A stretch of 29,807 nt of DNA, from contig DJXS01000061.1 in assembly GCA_002448395.1 (NCBI GenBank), positions 1 to 29,807 of the forward strand, given 5' to 3'. Positions 20,327 through 29,652 of the stretch are shown piece after piece. How positions within the stretch are numbered: position 1 is the first letter of the stretch; every line of letters begins with the position of its first letter. The stretch comes from Lachnospiraceae bacterium UBA6998. Its GTDB lineage: Bacteria; Bacillota; Clostridia; Lachnospirales; Lachnospiraceae. The position numbers and the translations under genes are program-made. The notes under the pieces are model-generated. The model searched no databases and was not told the DNA's origin. It was given only the letters and a program-made list of their open reading frames with translations.

Positions 20327-21739
20327 ATGTCAGAACAGGTTAAAAAACCGGTAAGAATTATGGAGACCGTCCTTCGTGACGCGCATCAGTCCCTGATCGC
20401 GACCAGAATGCCCACCGAAGTGATGCTCCCCATCGCAGATAAAATGGACCAGGTAGGCTACGAAGCCGTTGAGATGTGGGGCGGAGCTACATTTGACTCC
20501 TGCCTGCGCTTCCTCAAGGAAGATCCCTGGGAGAGACTCAGAAAGCTCAAAGAGAAATTCAAGAAGACTCCGATGCAGATGCTTCTTCGCGGACAGAACC
20601 TTCTCGGCTACAGCCACTACAGTGACGACGTAGTTGAATATTTTGTCCAGAAGTCCATCGCGAACGGAATCGACAGAATCCGTATCTTCGACTGCCTTAA
20701 CGACCTCAGAAACCTTGAGACATCCGTCAAGGCGACAAAGAAAGAGGGCGGCCACGCACAGATCGCGCTGTCCTATACACTGGGTGACGCTTACACAGAA
20801 GATTACTGGATGAACATCGCCCGCGAGATCGAGGAGATGGGCGCGGATTCCCTCTGCATCAAGGACATGGCAGGACTGCTTCTTCCTTACGATGCTGAAA
20901 AGCTTGTAAAAGCGCTCAAGAGAGGTACCGATATCCCGATCGAGCTGCACACACACTATACATCCGGCTGCGGAAGCATGACCTACCTCAAGGCCATCGA
21001 AGCCGGCGTCGATATCATCGACTGCGCGATCAGCCCCCTGGCACTGGGAACATCCCAGCCTGCAACCGAGGTTATGGTCGGCGCGCTTAAGGGAACTGAG
21101 AGAGATACAGGTCTTGACCAGGCTCTCCTCAAAGAAATCGCTGATTACTTCACACCTTACCGTGAGGAGTGCCTTGAGAACGGCCTTCTGAGCACCAAGG
21201 TTCTCGGCGTCAATATCAGAACTCTGATCTACCAGGTTCCCGGCGGAATGCTTTCCAACATGGTGAGCCAGCTGGCAGAGCAGGGCGCTTCCGATAAGCT
21301 GACGGCAGTTCTTGAGGAAGTTCCGAGAGTCCGCAAGGACCTGGGCGAGCCCCCGCTGGTTACTCCTTCTTCCCAGATCGTCGGCACACAGGCTGTCATG
21401 AACGTACTTATGGGCGAGCGCTACAAGATGGCTACCGAGCAGACCAAGGACCTGATCCGCGGCAAGTACGGCCAGACCATCAAGCCCATGAACGAGGAAG
21501 TTGTCAAGAAGGTCATCGGCGACGAAGAGAGAATCACCTGCAGACCTGCAGATCTCATTCCTCCGCAGCTGCCTCAGTTCGAGAAAGAATGCGCACAGTG
21601 GAAGCAGCAGGATGAGGACGTTCTGTCCTATGCCCTGTTCCCTCAGGTCGCGGTAGATTTCTTCAAATACCGCCTGGCACAGCAGGAGAAAGTGGATCTG
21701 ACCAAGGCAGATACTGCTAACGGCGCTTATCCCGCGTAA
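20327..21739 (+). CDS. oadA: Oxaloacetate decarboxylase/transcarboxylase 5S-type carboxyltransferase (OadA without biotin domain)
   Basis: TIM-barrel carboxyltransferase, 470 residues, that moves CO2 between oxaloacetate/pyruvate and biotin. It begins MSEQVKKPVRIMETVLRDAH, with metal ligand Asp17 in LRDAHQSL. It also has FDSCLRFLKEDPWERL, FDCLNDLRN, CIKDMAGLL (active-site Lys of the PC/OAD family) and the metal-binding ELHTHYTSG. The C-terminal part with LIYQVPGGMLSNMVSQL and VTPSSQIVGTQAV is the conserved PYC_OADA domain. The protein stops without a biotinyl domain, which the operon supplies separately. GGAGG lies 5 nt before ATG 20327; ATG 20315 overlaps the oadB stop and is less likely. 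Confidence 0.93.
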   Translation: MSEQVKKPVRIMETVLRDAHQSLIATRMPTEVMLPIADKMDQVGYEAVEMWGGATFDSCLRFLKEDPWERLRKLKEKFKKTPMQMLLRGQNLLGYSHYSDDVVEYFVQKSIANGIDRIRIFDCLNDLRNLETSVKATKKEGGHAQIALSYTLGDAYTEDYWMNIAREIEEMGADSLCIKDMAGLLLPYDAEKLVKALKRGTDIPIELHTHYTSGCGSMTYLKAIEAGVDIIDCAISPLALGTSQPATEVMVGALKGTERDTGLDQALLKEIADYFTPYREECLENGLLSTKVLGVNIRTLIYQVPGGMLSNMVSQLAEQGASDKLTAVLEEVPRVRKDLGEPPLVTPSSQIVGTQAVMNVLMGERYKMATEQTKDLIRGKYGQTIKPMNEEVVKKVIGDEERITCRPADLIPPQLPQFEKECAQWKQQDEDVLSYALFPQVAVDFFKYRLAQQEKVDLTKADTANGAYPA

Positions 21740-21762
21740 AGACTGAGATTGTACAAAACCAG

Positions 21763-21800
21763 GACCCGAAAGAGAACAAAGGCTCTTTCGGGTCTATTTT
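21763..21800 (+). terminator. Terminator of the decarboxylase operon
   Basis: GACCCGAAAGAG (21763-21774) pairs perfectly with CTCTTTCGGGTC (21783-21794), 8-nt loop, followed by TATTTT. Confidence 0.92.
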
Positions 21801-21814
21801 GATGCAGTCAAAAC

Positions 21815-21843
21815 TTTCCAAGAGGTTCATTATCTGTTAAAAT
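21815..21843 (+). promoter_or_regulatory. Promoter of the glycogen debranching gene
   Basis: TTTCCA (21815-21820), 17-nt spacer, TAAAAT (21838-21843). The start would be near 21850, giving a leader of about 70 nt or more. Confidence 0.5.
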
Positions 21844-21918
21844 ATTACTTTAGAGTATGCAGAATAATACTAAGGATTCTGCCTGTAAAACGTTTAAGTA
21901 AGGCGGCAACAATCAGTT

Positions 21919-24096
21919 ATGAGGCGTTTCGACGTAGTCCGGAGGCTCCTTGAAGGTCAGACCGGTAAAAAAACAGAAAAAAACAGCATAACGGTCAAGG
22001 CCCACATGTCTGTCAGGGAACATAAAAAGGAGAAACTCGATGAGATTTCCGGCTTTTCTGTAAGGCCCGGCAATTATCGGCTCAACGGAGCGAGAGCACT
22101 GCGCGGAGGAGTGAACTTTACCATTTCATCCGTGGGAGCAACTTCCTGCGACCTCCTTTTATTCAGAAGAAAACAGACAGTACCCTATGCAATCATCCGT
22201 ATTCCGGAATCCTACAGGGTCGGCAGCACTTATTCGATCTTTGTGTCGGGGCTGGATGTGGAGGACTTTGAGTACGCCTATAAGCTGGACGGACCTTTTG
22301 ATCCTGCAAAGGGGCTGTATTTTGACCGCAACAAACTGATTCTCGACCCCTATTCCAGAGCTGTCACAGGGCAGAGGGCGTGGGGAGTAGCAAAGACTGA
22401 GGCGGATTACCATTCAAGAGTTGTGAAGGAAAACTTCCGGTGGACGGAGAACCAGTTTCCGCACACGCCAATGGAAGATTCGATCATATATGAGATGCAC
22501 GTCAGGGGATTTACCAGGCACAAGACATCCGACGTGCAGTATCCGGGCACTTTCGCGGGAATCATCGAGAAGATTCCCTATCTCAAGGAACTTGGGGTTA
22601 CCGCTGTAGAGATGATGCCCATCTTTGAGTTTGACGAGCGCATTAACGCCAGAAGCCACAACGGCAAGATGCTTTTGGAATACTGGGGCTATAATACTGT
22701 CGCGTTCTTCGCACCCAATACAGCCTACACGGCGTCGATCGAGTACAATGAAGAGGGAACAGAGCTCAAACAGTTGATCAGGCTTCTCAAGAAGGAAGGA
22801 ATCGAGGTCATTCTGGACGTAGTGTTCAACCACACTGCCGAAGGAAACCGAAACGGTCCGTACTTCTCTTTCAAGGGGATCGACAGCAATATTTACTACA
22901 CGCAGACGCCGGGAGGAGATTATTACAATTTCAGCGGCTGCGGTAATACTTTCAACTGCAATCACCCCCAGGTGAGCCGCTTTATCGTGGACTGCCTGAG
23001 ATATTGGGTGACGGAATATCATGTCGACGGATTCAGGTTCGACCTTGCTTCTATCCTGACAAGGGATGAAGACGGCGCGCCTATGACTGATCCGCCGCTT
23101 CTTAGAATGATCAGTACGGATCCGGTACTCATGAAGACCAAGATGATCGCGGAGCCCTGGGACGCAGGCGGTCTGTATCAGGTCGGCAGTTTCCCTGCCT
23201 ACAACAGGTGGTCCGAGTGGAATGGAAGATACAGGGATTCCATCAGGGATTTCCTCAAGGGCAATTACTGGCACGCTCCTGAAACGGCGGCAAGGATCAC
23301 CGGTTCAATGGATATGTACGGTAAGGCGCCCTACACAGGGTACAATTCATCGGTGAATTTTGTGACCTGCCATGACGGATTCACGATGCACGACCTCTTC
23401 TCCTATGATCACAAGCACAACGAGGCGAATGGCTGGAACAATACAGACGGAGCGGATGACAACAGAAGCTGGAACTGCGGTGTGGAGGGCCACACGGAGG
23501 ATCCGGTGATCAAATCTCTGCGGCAGAAGATGATGAGGAACGCCATGACCGTCCTTCTGTGCAGCCGCGGAACGCCCATGATCCTTTCCGGTGATGAGTT
23601 CGGAAATACGCAGTACGGCAATAATAACGGTTACTGCCAGGACAGTGAGATCTCCTGGCTGAACTGGGATTATCTGAAAGCCAACAGGGATCATTTCAAC
23701 TTTGTCAAAAACGTGATCGCGTTCAGAAAGAAGCACCCGGTCATTTCCCGGACGCTGAAGCCGGCTCATTGCGGGCTGGCGCCGGTCACCTGCTGCGGGT
23801 CGGATCCTGACAACCATGTGATCGGAATGGGCAATAAGGTGCTGGGTATTCTGTTTGCCGGAAGGCTTCCCGATGACTCCGGGGACGACGTGGTCTATAT
23901 GGCGATCAACGCGTACTGGGAGAAGCAGCAGATCAGACTTCCCGCACTGTCAGGAGGCCTGGCATGGGGCGTTAACATCTATACGGACGCGGACGACGAG
24001 CAGTATTTTCATGAAGACTGCAAATTTGTGCATAGTCCGATCTTCACGCTGAAGGAGAGAAGCGTCGCTGTCTTTACGCTTTATCACCCTGAGTGA
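21919..24096 (+). CDS. glgX: Glycogen debranching enzyme (GH13, isoamylase/GlgX type)
   Basis: Cytoplasmic alpha-1,6-glucosidase that removes branches from glycogen. Of up to 725 residues, an N-terminal carbohydrate-binding (CBM48-like) part runs through GGVNFTISSVGATSCDLLLF and DVEDFEYAYKLDGPFD. The GH13 barrel follows, with the four regions DVVFNHT, DGFRFDLAS (nucleophile Asp), AEPWD (acid/base Glu) and VTCHDG (third Asp). YEMHVRGFT and GDEFGNTQYGNNNGYCQD are GlgX-typical. The start is uncertain: ATG 21919 has a distant AAGGCGG, while ATG 22006 (MSVREHKKEK) also precedes the family region, which begins near ISGFSVRPGNYR. It has its own promoter and terminator and no other glycogen gene nearby. 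Confidence 0.93.
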   Translation: MRRFDVVRRLLEGQTGKKTEKNSITVKAHMSVREHKKEKLDEISGFSVRPGNYRLNGARALRGGVNFTISSVGATSCDLLLFRRKQTVPYAIIRIPESYRVGSTYSIFVSGLDVEDFEYAYKLDGPFDPAKGLYFDRNKLILDPYSRAVTGQRAWGVAKTEADYHSRVVKENFRWTENQFPHTPMEDSIIYEMHVRGFTRHKTSDVQYPGTFAGIIEKIPYLKELGVTAVEMMPIFEFDERINARSHNGKMLLEYWGYNTVAFFAPNTAYTASIEYNEEGTELKQLIRLLKKEGIEVILDVVFNHTAEGNRNGPYFSFKGIDSNIYYTQTPGGDYYNFSGCGNTFNCNHPQVSRFIVDCLRYWVTEYHVDGFRFDLASILTRDEDGAPMTDPPLLRMISTDPVLMKTKMIAEPWDAGGLYQVGSFPAYNRWSEWNGRYRDSIRDFLKGNYWHAPETAARITGSMDMYGKAPYTGYNSSVNFVTCHDGFTMHDLFSYDHKHNEANGWNNTDGADDNRSWNCGVEGHTEDPVIKSLRQKMMRNAMTVLLCSRGTPMILSGDEFGNTQYGNNNGYCQDSEISWLNWDYLKANRDHFNFVKNVIAFRKKHPVISRTLKPAHCGLAPVTCCGSDPDNHVIGMGNKVLGILFAGRLPDDSGDDVVYMAINAYWEKQQIRLPALSGGLAWGVNIYTDADDEQYFHEDCKFVHSPIFTLKERSVAVFTLYHPE

Positions 24097-24128
24097 TGAG
24101 GAGAGAGGACCTCTGACAATGTAAAGAG

Positions 24129-24144
24129 TCCTGCCGTTGCAGGA
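24129..24144 (+). other. Small hairpin after glgX
   Basis: TCCTGC (24129-24134) pairs with GCAGGA (24139-24144), 4-nt loop. There is no T-tract; it sits just before the real terminator and may protect the mRNA end. Confidence 0.35.
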
Positions 24145-24163
24145 ACGCTGATAAGTACGATAT

Positions 24164-24204
24164 ACCCCGCAGAAGGCTGGCCCGTTTTGCGGGGTTTACT
24201 TTTT
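24164..24204 (+). terminator. Terminator of glgX
   Basis: ACCCCGCA (24164-24171) pairs with TGCGGGGT (24188-24195), followed by TTACTTTTT. The loop is fairly long (16 nt). Confidence 0.85.
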
Positions 24205-24268
24205 ATCCCGGTTAACCGAAAGAAATCGGAGCGGGCGAAGCCCCGAACAGATCAAGAGGAGTAAAAAA

Positions 24269-24943
24269 ATGGCAGTACAGAAGATTCTTGTAGTAGACGA
24301 TGAAGCGAGAATGCGCAAACTCGTGTCGGACTTTCTCGTGCGGGAAGGCTTTGAAGTGCTCGAAGCCGAGGACGGGGAAAAAGCTATGGATCTCTTTTAC
24401 AGTAATAAGGATATAGCCCTTGTCATTTTAGATGTCATGATGCCCAAAATGGACGGGTGGCAGGTTCTTCGGGAGATACGCGAATCATCCCAGGTCCCTG
24501 TGGTCATGCTCACGGCACGCGCTGATGAGAAGGATGAACTGCGCGGATTTGAACTGGGCGTGGACGAGTATGTCACTAAGCCTTTCAGCCCCCGCACACT
24601 GGTCGCCAGAGTCAACGCAATCCTCAGAAGGACGGGCGGAAAAGAAGAAAATGACCGGATCGAACTGAGCGGTATTGTGCTGGACAAATCGGCGCATCAG
24701 GTCACGATCGACGGTGAGCCTGTGGAACTGAGTTTCAAGGAGTTCGAGCTCCTGGAATATTTCATGGAAAACAATAAGATCGCGCTTTCAAGAGAGAAGA
24801 TCCTCAATCACGTTTGGAACTATGACTATTTTGGCGATGCCAGGACCATAGATACGCATGTCAAGAAACTCAGGAGCAAACTGGGAGCCAAGGGAGAACT
24901 GATCAAGACGATCTGGGGAATGGGCTACAAACTGGAGGCGTAA
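24269..24943 (+). CDS. OmpR/PhoB-family response regulator
   Basis: DNA-binding response regulator, 224 residues, phosphorylated by the kinase encoded next. The receiver domain (1-120) has acidic pocket Asp10/Asp11, phosphoacceptor Asp55 in LVILDVMMPKMDG, Thr82 and Lys104 in YVTKPFSP. The winged-helix domain (about 130-224) has VELSFKEFELLEYF, the recognition region ARTIDTHVKKLRSKL and the end TIWGMGYKLE. AGAGGAG precedes ATG 24269. The target genes are not known; the co-transcribed hisH-hisF-dipeptidase genes are possible. Confidence 0.95.
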   Translation: MAVQKILVVDDEARMRKLVSDFLVREGFEVLEAEDGEKAMDLFYSNKDIALVILDVMMPKMDGWQVLREIRESSQVPVVMLTARADEKDELRGFELGVDEYVTKPFSPRTLVARVNAILRRTGGKEENDRIELSGIVLDKSAHQVTIDGEPVELSFKEFELLEYFMENNKIALSREKILNHVWNYDYFGDARTIDTHVKKLRSKLGAKGELIKTIWGMGYKLEA

Positions 24944-24980
24944 ATTGCGCCGGCTGTACGGCGCGGAGGCGTAAGAGATC

Positions 24981-26555
24981 GTGAGTACTACTGAGAAAAA
25001 AGCCGGAGGATTCCGGTATTCCATAAAGATCCAGTTCACGCTCATATTTTTCTTTCTGATGCTCGGAGCGATCAGTCTGTGCTGGATCATCAACAGCACA
25101 TTTCTGGAGAGCTATTATACCAGGGAGAAAAGAATTGCCCTGACTCAGATCTTCTACGAAGTCAACGAGGCGTGTAAAAACGAATCTATTGATTCCGATG
25201 AATTTGACGAGAAAATGAGCATCCTTGCCGGAACGGAGAACGTGAGCCTGATCGTGATGGACGCGGAGAGTTCCACTGTGAAGATGCATGCTTCGGACAG
25301 TTCCGCCATGGTGCGCAGAATGTGGGACAACCTCTTTGGCCAGACTCCTTCTCTGGAGCAAAGCGAAGAGATAAAGAGCCGCTATTATGTCTATCGCAAG
25401 CTAGCACAGGAAGATAATTACAGTGTGAGCATCATCTATGACAGCAGTATGAAACTAAAGTCAATGGAGCTTTTCGGAGTTCTGGATGACGGAAGTTTCT
25501 GTCTTCTGAGTACGGTGCTGGAGAGTATCCACAACAGCACGGCGATCGCAAACAGATTTATGGGATATGTCGGCATCGCCATATCGCTGCTGGGAGCCCT
25601 TTTCGCACTGTTCCTTGCAGGGAGGCTGACACAGCCGATCAGGGAACTGACAGAGATCTCCGCGAGGATGAAGAAACTGGATTTCAGTGCCAAATATAAA
25701 GGAAAGAGCCGCACAGAGATCGCGGAGCTGGGAGAGAATATCAATGAGCTGTCAGAGATCCTGGAGGGAACGATCTCGGAACTCAAGACAGCGAATAATG
25801 AGCTTCGGGAGGATCTGGAGAGGAGAGAGAAAGCCGAGGAGATGCGGCAGGAATTTCTCTCCAATGTGACACATGAGCTTAAGACGCCGCTTGCCCTGAT
25901 CAAAGGATATGCGGAGGGGCTCTCGGAGGGCGTCGCGGATGACCCTGACAGCATCCGGTTTTATACCGATGTCATCGTCGACGAAGCGGACAAGATGAAC
26001 AAAATGGTCGCAAGGCTTTTATCCCTGAATCAGCTGGAATTCGGCGACACGCAGTTTACTATGGTGCGTTTTGATATCGTCGGTTTTATCAGGGGATGCC
26101 TGACCAATGCGGCTGTGCTCGCTGAGCAGAAGCAGATCCGCGTCAGAATGGAAGAGCGCCCTCCGCTCTATGTATGGTCAGACGAGTTCTGGACGGAGGA
26201 AGTCTTCATGAATTACTTCTCCAATGCAGTGAATCACTGCGACGGAGAAAAAGTGATTGACATTCATTTTGAAGAGAAGCAGAATTGTGTTCGGGTCGTT
26301 GTATTCAATACCGGAAAACCGATCCCTGAGGAGGCGGTGCCCCATTTGTGGGAGAAATTCTACAAGGTAGACAAGGCAAGAACCAGGGCCTATGGCGGAT
26401 CCGGCGTCGGACTGTCAGTCGTCAAGGCGATCATGGATCAGCTCCATCAGGAATACGGCCTGATCAATTACGATAACGGCGTTTCATTCTGGTTTGAACT
26501 TGAGAAGGCTGCTGTCGAGGACACTGTTTCCGGATCAGCGGATAAAGAGGATTAA
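24981..26555 (+). CDS. Sensor histidine kinase
   Basis: Membrane sensor kinase of 524 residues. Membrane helices are at about 17-38 and 193-215, enclosing an extracytoplasmic sensor region of about 155 residues. A HAMP domain (RLTQPIRELTEISARM) and a coiled coil (ISELKTANNELREDLERREK) follow. The H-box is VTHELKTPLALIKGYAEGL with His298. The N-box is NYFSNAVNHC, and the G-boxes are NTGKPIP and GGSGVGLSVVKAI. The start is GTG 24981, with GGAGG 11 nt upstream; no ATG fits better before the first helix. The signal is unknown. The hisH start follows its stop by 4 nt. Confidence 0.93.
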   Translation: MSTTEKKAGGFRYSIKIQFTLIFFFLMLGAISLCWIINSTFLESYYTREKRIALTQIFYEVNEACKNESIDSDEFDEKMSILAGTENVSLIVMDAESSTVKMHASDSSAMVRRMWDNLFGQTPSLEQSEEIKSRYYVYRKLAQEDNYSVSIIYDSSMKLKSMELFGVLDDGSFCLLSTVLESIHNSTAIANRFMGYVGIAISLLGALFALFLAGRLTQPIRELTEISARMKKLDFSAKYKGKSRTEIAELGENINELSEILEGTISELKTANNELREDLERREKAEEMRQEFLSNVTHELKTPLALIKGYAEGLSEGVADDPDSIRFYTDVIVDEADKMNKMVARLLSLNQLEFGDTQFTMVRFDIVGFIRGCLTNAAVLAEQKQIRVRMEERPPLYVWSDEFWTEEVFMNYFSNAVNHCDGEKVIDIHFEEKQNCVRVVVFNTGKPIPEEAVPHLWEKFYKVDKARTRAYGGSGVGLSVVKAIMDQLHQEYGLINYDNGVSFWFELEKAAVEDTVSGSADKED

Positions 26556-26559
26556 GAAT

Positions 26560-27165
26560 ATGGTTGCGATCATCGATTACGGTGCCGGAAATATAAAGAG
26601 TGTCGAGAATGCCGTGAGGTATCTCGGCCATGAAGCGGTCCTGACCAGGGACAGAGATGTGATCCTCTCCGCAGATCACGTTATACTGCCGGGCGTGGGG
26701 GCTTTTGGCGATGCCATGGCCCGCCTCAGGAAATACGGTATGGATGAGGTGCTCAGAGAGGTTGTGAGACGACAGATACCCCTGCTCGGGATCTGCCTGG
26801 GACTTCAGCTCCTGTTTGAGAGCAGTGAGGAGAGCCCCGGCGCGGAGGGGCTGTGCATCCTGAAGGGCAAAATATTGAGGATCCCGGAAGGGGACGGCGG
26901 AAAGGTCCCGCAGATCGGGTGGAACGATCTCGCCTTTCCCAATCCCGGAAGACTCTTTGATGGTCTTTCGGAAGGCGCCTATGTATATTTTGTCCACTCT
27001 TATTATCTGAGAGCGGAGGATCCTTCGATCGTGACTGCCACTGCGCAGTACGGCGTTTGTATAGACGCGGCAGTTGAGAAGGGGAATGTCTTCGCATGCC
27101 AGTTCCATCCGGAGAAGAGTGAAGCAGTCGGAATGAAGATCCTGGGCAATTTCCTCGGAATCTGA
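26560..27165 (+). CDS. hisH: Imidazole glycerol phosphate synthase, glutaminase subunit HisH
   Basis: Class-I glutaminase that feeds ammonia to HisF in step 5 of histidine biosynthesis. The 201-residue protein begins MVAIIDYGAGNIKSVENAV. The catalytic triad is visible as Cys79 in GICLGLQ, His183 and Glu185 in QFHPEKS; VPQIGWN and YVYFVHSYY are HisH-typical. AAAGAGG is 9 nt before ATG 26560; the upstream open frame to 26494 lies inside the kinase gene. It is probably co-transcribed with the two-component genes. Confidence 0.95.
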   Translation: MVAIIDYGAGNIKSVENAVRYLGHEAVLTRDRDVILSADHVILPGVGAFGDAMARLRKYGMDEVLREVVRRQIPLLGICLGLQLLFESSEESPGAEGLCILKGKILRIPEGDGGKVPQIGWNDLAFPNPGRLFDGLSEGAYVYFVHSYYLRAEDPSIVTATAQYGVCIDAAVEKGNVFACQFHPEKSEAVGMKILGNFLGI

Positions 27166-27205
27166 AAACAGGAGGAACGTTTTCGTCTGACAGAAAGGAG
27201 CGCCA

Positions 27206-27967
27206 ATGCTCACCAAGAGAATCATACCCTGCCTGGACGTAAAGGACGGGCGGGTCGTAAAAGGGATCAATTTCGTGCAGCTGCGCGACGCGGGAGATCC
27301 CGTGGAAACCGGAGAAGCTTATTCCAGGCTGGGAGCGGATGAGCTTGTATTTCTTGACATCACTGCGACCAGCGACGCCAGAAAGACTGTAGCGGATATG
27401 GTGCGGAGAGTCGCCGAGAGGGTGTTTATCCCATTTACTGTCGGCGGCGGGATCCGCAGCGTGGAGGACATGAAGGCGATCCTGAGAGAGGGAGCGGATA
27501 AGATCGCTGTAAATTCAGCGGCGATTCTCAGGCCTGAACTGATCCGTGAGGGAGCAGAGCGTTTCGGCAGCCAGTGTGTTGTAGTCGCGATCGACGCAAG
27601 AAGAAGAAAAGAAGGCGGCGGTTGGACAGTATATAGAAGCGGCGGAAGGATCGATACCGGTATAGACGCCGTTGAGTGGGCGGTCAGAGCCCAGGAACTG
27701 GGAGCCGGCGAGATCCTGCTTACCAGCATGGACTGCGATGGAACGAAGGCGGGGTACGATCTGGAACTGACAAGAGCCATTTCCGATCGCCTGTCGATCC
27801 CGGTGATCGCCTCGGGAGGAGCCGGCAGGCTGGAGCACTTCTATGACGCGCTGACAGTGGGAGGCGCGGAAGCAGCCCTGGCGGCATCCCTGTTCCATTA
27901 CAAGGAACTGGAGATCCGGGAGGTCAAGGAATATCTCAAAGGAAGAGATATACCGGTCCGTTTGTGA
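27206..27967 (+). CDS. hisF: Imidazole glycerol phosphate synthase, cyclase subunit HisF
   Basis: TIM-barrel cyclase making imidazole glycerol phosphate and AICAR from PRFAR and HisH-derived ammonia. It has 253 residues, a normal length. Catalytic Asp11 ([12 protein letters not shown]) and Asp130 (VAIDARR) are present, with phosphate-binding loops FTVGGGIRS and IASGGAG and the [15 protein letters not shown] segment. AAAGGAG precedes ATG 27206. The other histidine genes are not in this window. The 40-nt gap to hisH supports one transcript. Confidence 0.97.
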   Translation: MLTKRIIPCLDVKDGRVVKGINFVQLRDAGDPVETGEAYSRLGADELVFLDITATSDARKTVADMVRRVAERVFIPFTVGGGIRSVEDMKAILREGADKIAVNSAAILRPELIREGAERFGSQCVVVAIDARRRKEGGGWTVYRSGGRIDTGIDAVEWAVRAQELGAGEILLTSMDCDGTKAGYDLELTRAISDRLSIPVIASGGAGRLEHFYDALTVGGAEAALAASLFHYKELEIREVKEYLKGRDIPVRL

Positions 27968-28018
27968 CCGGAATACAGATAGATGTGTTAATGCCAACTG
28001 AACAGCAGGAGAGATAAT

Positions 28019-29626
28019 ATGCAATTATTCAGAAAAACCCGCAAGTCACCTAAGAGAAAACCTAACGTAGGAAAGAAGAACCGCGTTGAAAATACCGCAA
28101 AGGCAGATGTTATGACGCAGCCTGATGCGGCAGACGGTGAGAATACAGCGCCGGTAATAACGGAAGAGGAGCCCATTGAATTTGAAAGGGCCAACGCTGA
28201 CAGAGTGTTCCACTATTTCCGCGAGATCTCTGCGATTCCTCACGGATCCCATCACACGAAGGAGATCAGTGACTATATCGCGGCGTTTGCTCAGGAAAAA
28301 GGGCTTGAGTACACGCAGGATGATGCCAATAATGTCATCATTTCCAAGAAGGCCTCGGAAGGCTGCGAGGACGCCGAACCCATTGCGCTGCAGGGACATA
28401 TCGACATGGTCCTTGCCAGTGAGCCCGACAAGGAGATCGATCTTTTGACTGAACCGGTCAGCGTCGTTGTCGACGGGGACTGGATGAGTGCCGACGGCAC
28501 AACGCTGGGCGCCGACAATGGCATCGCAGTGGCCATGATGCTCGCGGTCCTGGAGAACGATGAGATCATTCATCCTTATCTGGAATGTATATTCACATCC
28601 GATGAAGAAGTTGGACTGATCGGCGCAAACGAGATCGACATTTCCGGTCTCAGGAGCCGCAGACTCCTGAATCTGGATTCAGAGGATGAAGGCGTGTTCA
28701 CTTCAGGGTGCGCAGGCGGCGCGGACGTTGTCTGCCGGATGCCCCTGAAAATGAAGCACAGGCAGGGCAAGGCGCTCAATATCAGCGTCAGCGGGCTTCG
28801 GGGAGGCCATTCCGGAGCGGAGATCCATATCGGAAGCGCAAACGGCAATGTCCTTATGGCAAGAATGCTGCGCGCTCTCTACAAAGCTTTTCCTTTTAAC
28901 CTGATCCGCTTAGACGGCGGAGACGCCAATAACGCGGTGCCGACCGGATCAAAAGCACAGGCTCTGTTTTCGAAGAAGATTTCCTGCGAGGAGATCGAAG
29001 CTCTGGCAGCTGCAGCGGCGGAAGCGATGAAACAGGAGTATTCCGTCACCGATCCCGGCATGGAGTGGGATTTTGAGTGGACGGACGCGGAAACGGTGAA
29101 AGCTGCTTCCAAGAAGAACACGGATAATCTGCTCATGTACCTGATGGCTCTGCCCAACGGTATCACTCACATGAGCCATGTGATCGCCGGAATGCCCCAG
29201 ACATCCCTGAACATTGGCGTTATCCGTACCGAAGGCGATACAGTCAGGATTGAATTCATGGTCAGAAGCGGGGTGAACTCCCAGGCAGCTTATCTGGCGG
29301 ACCGTCTCGTATGTATCACTAAAGGATTCGGCGGGAAGCCGGAGGTTCGCAGCTCTTATCCCGCATGGGAGTACAGAGAAGATTCACCGCTCCGCGACCT
29401 TTGTGTGAGCACCTATAAGAAGCTTTACGGGAAAGAACCCAAAGTGGATGTGATCCATGCAGGCCTTGAGTGCGGCATTCTGGCAGGCAAACTGGAAGGA
29501 CTCGACTGCATTTCCACCGGCCCGGACCTGGAAAACGTTCACACGGTGAGGGAAAGAATGAAGATCTCTTCCGTGGAAAATGTATGGACCTTTGTGCTGG
29601 CGCTCCTTAAGGAGGCTGCACTCTGA
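28019..29626 (+). CDS. pepD: Aminoacyl-histidine dipeptidase (M20C, PepD-like) with charged N-terminal extension
   Basis: Zinc peptidase that splits Xaa-His dipeptides such as carnosine; 535 residues. The family part starts near residue 54 (NADRVFHYFREISAIPHGS). Metal-binding residues are visible: LQGHIDM (His127, Asp129), GADNGIA (Asp166), SDEEVGL (Glu196/Glu197), and GGHSGAEIHIG in the lid domain; the last ligand His lies in ENVHTVRE near the end. The first 50 residues are extra: very basic (MQLFRKTRKSPKRKPNVGKK), then acidic. AGGAGAG is 5 nt before ATG 28019, so the extension appears real. It follows hisF by 51 nt. Confidence 0.92.
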   Translation: MQLFRKTRKSPKRKPNVGKKNRVENTAKADVMTQPDAADGENTAPVITEEEPIEFERANADRVFHYFREISAIPHGSHHTKEISDYIAAFAQEKGLEYTQDDANNVIISKKASEGCEDAEPIALQGHIDMVLASEPDKEIDLLTEPVSVVVDGDWMSADGTTLGADNGIAVAMMLAVLENDEIIHPYLECIFTSDEEVGLIGANEIDISGLRSRRLLNLDSEDEGVFTSGCAGGADVVCRMPLKMKHRQGKALNISVSGLRGGHSGAEIHIGSANGNVLMARMLRALYKAFPFNLIRLDGGDANNAVPTGSKAQALFSKKISCEEIEALAAAAAEAMKQEYSVTDPGMEWDFEWTDAETVKAASKKNTDNLLMYLMALPNGITHMSHVIAGMPQTSLNIGVIRTEGDTVRIEFMVRSGVNSQAAYLADRLVCITKGFGGKPEVRSSYPAWEYREDSPLRDLCVSTYKKLYGKEPKVDVIHAGLECGILAGKLEGLDCISTGPDLENVHTVRERMKISSVENVWTFVLALLKEAAL

Positions 29627-29652
29627 TCTTTAGATAAAACAGAGGAAAGAAA

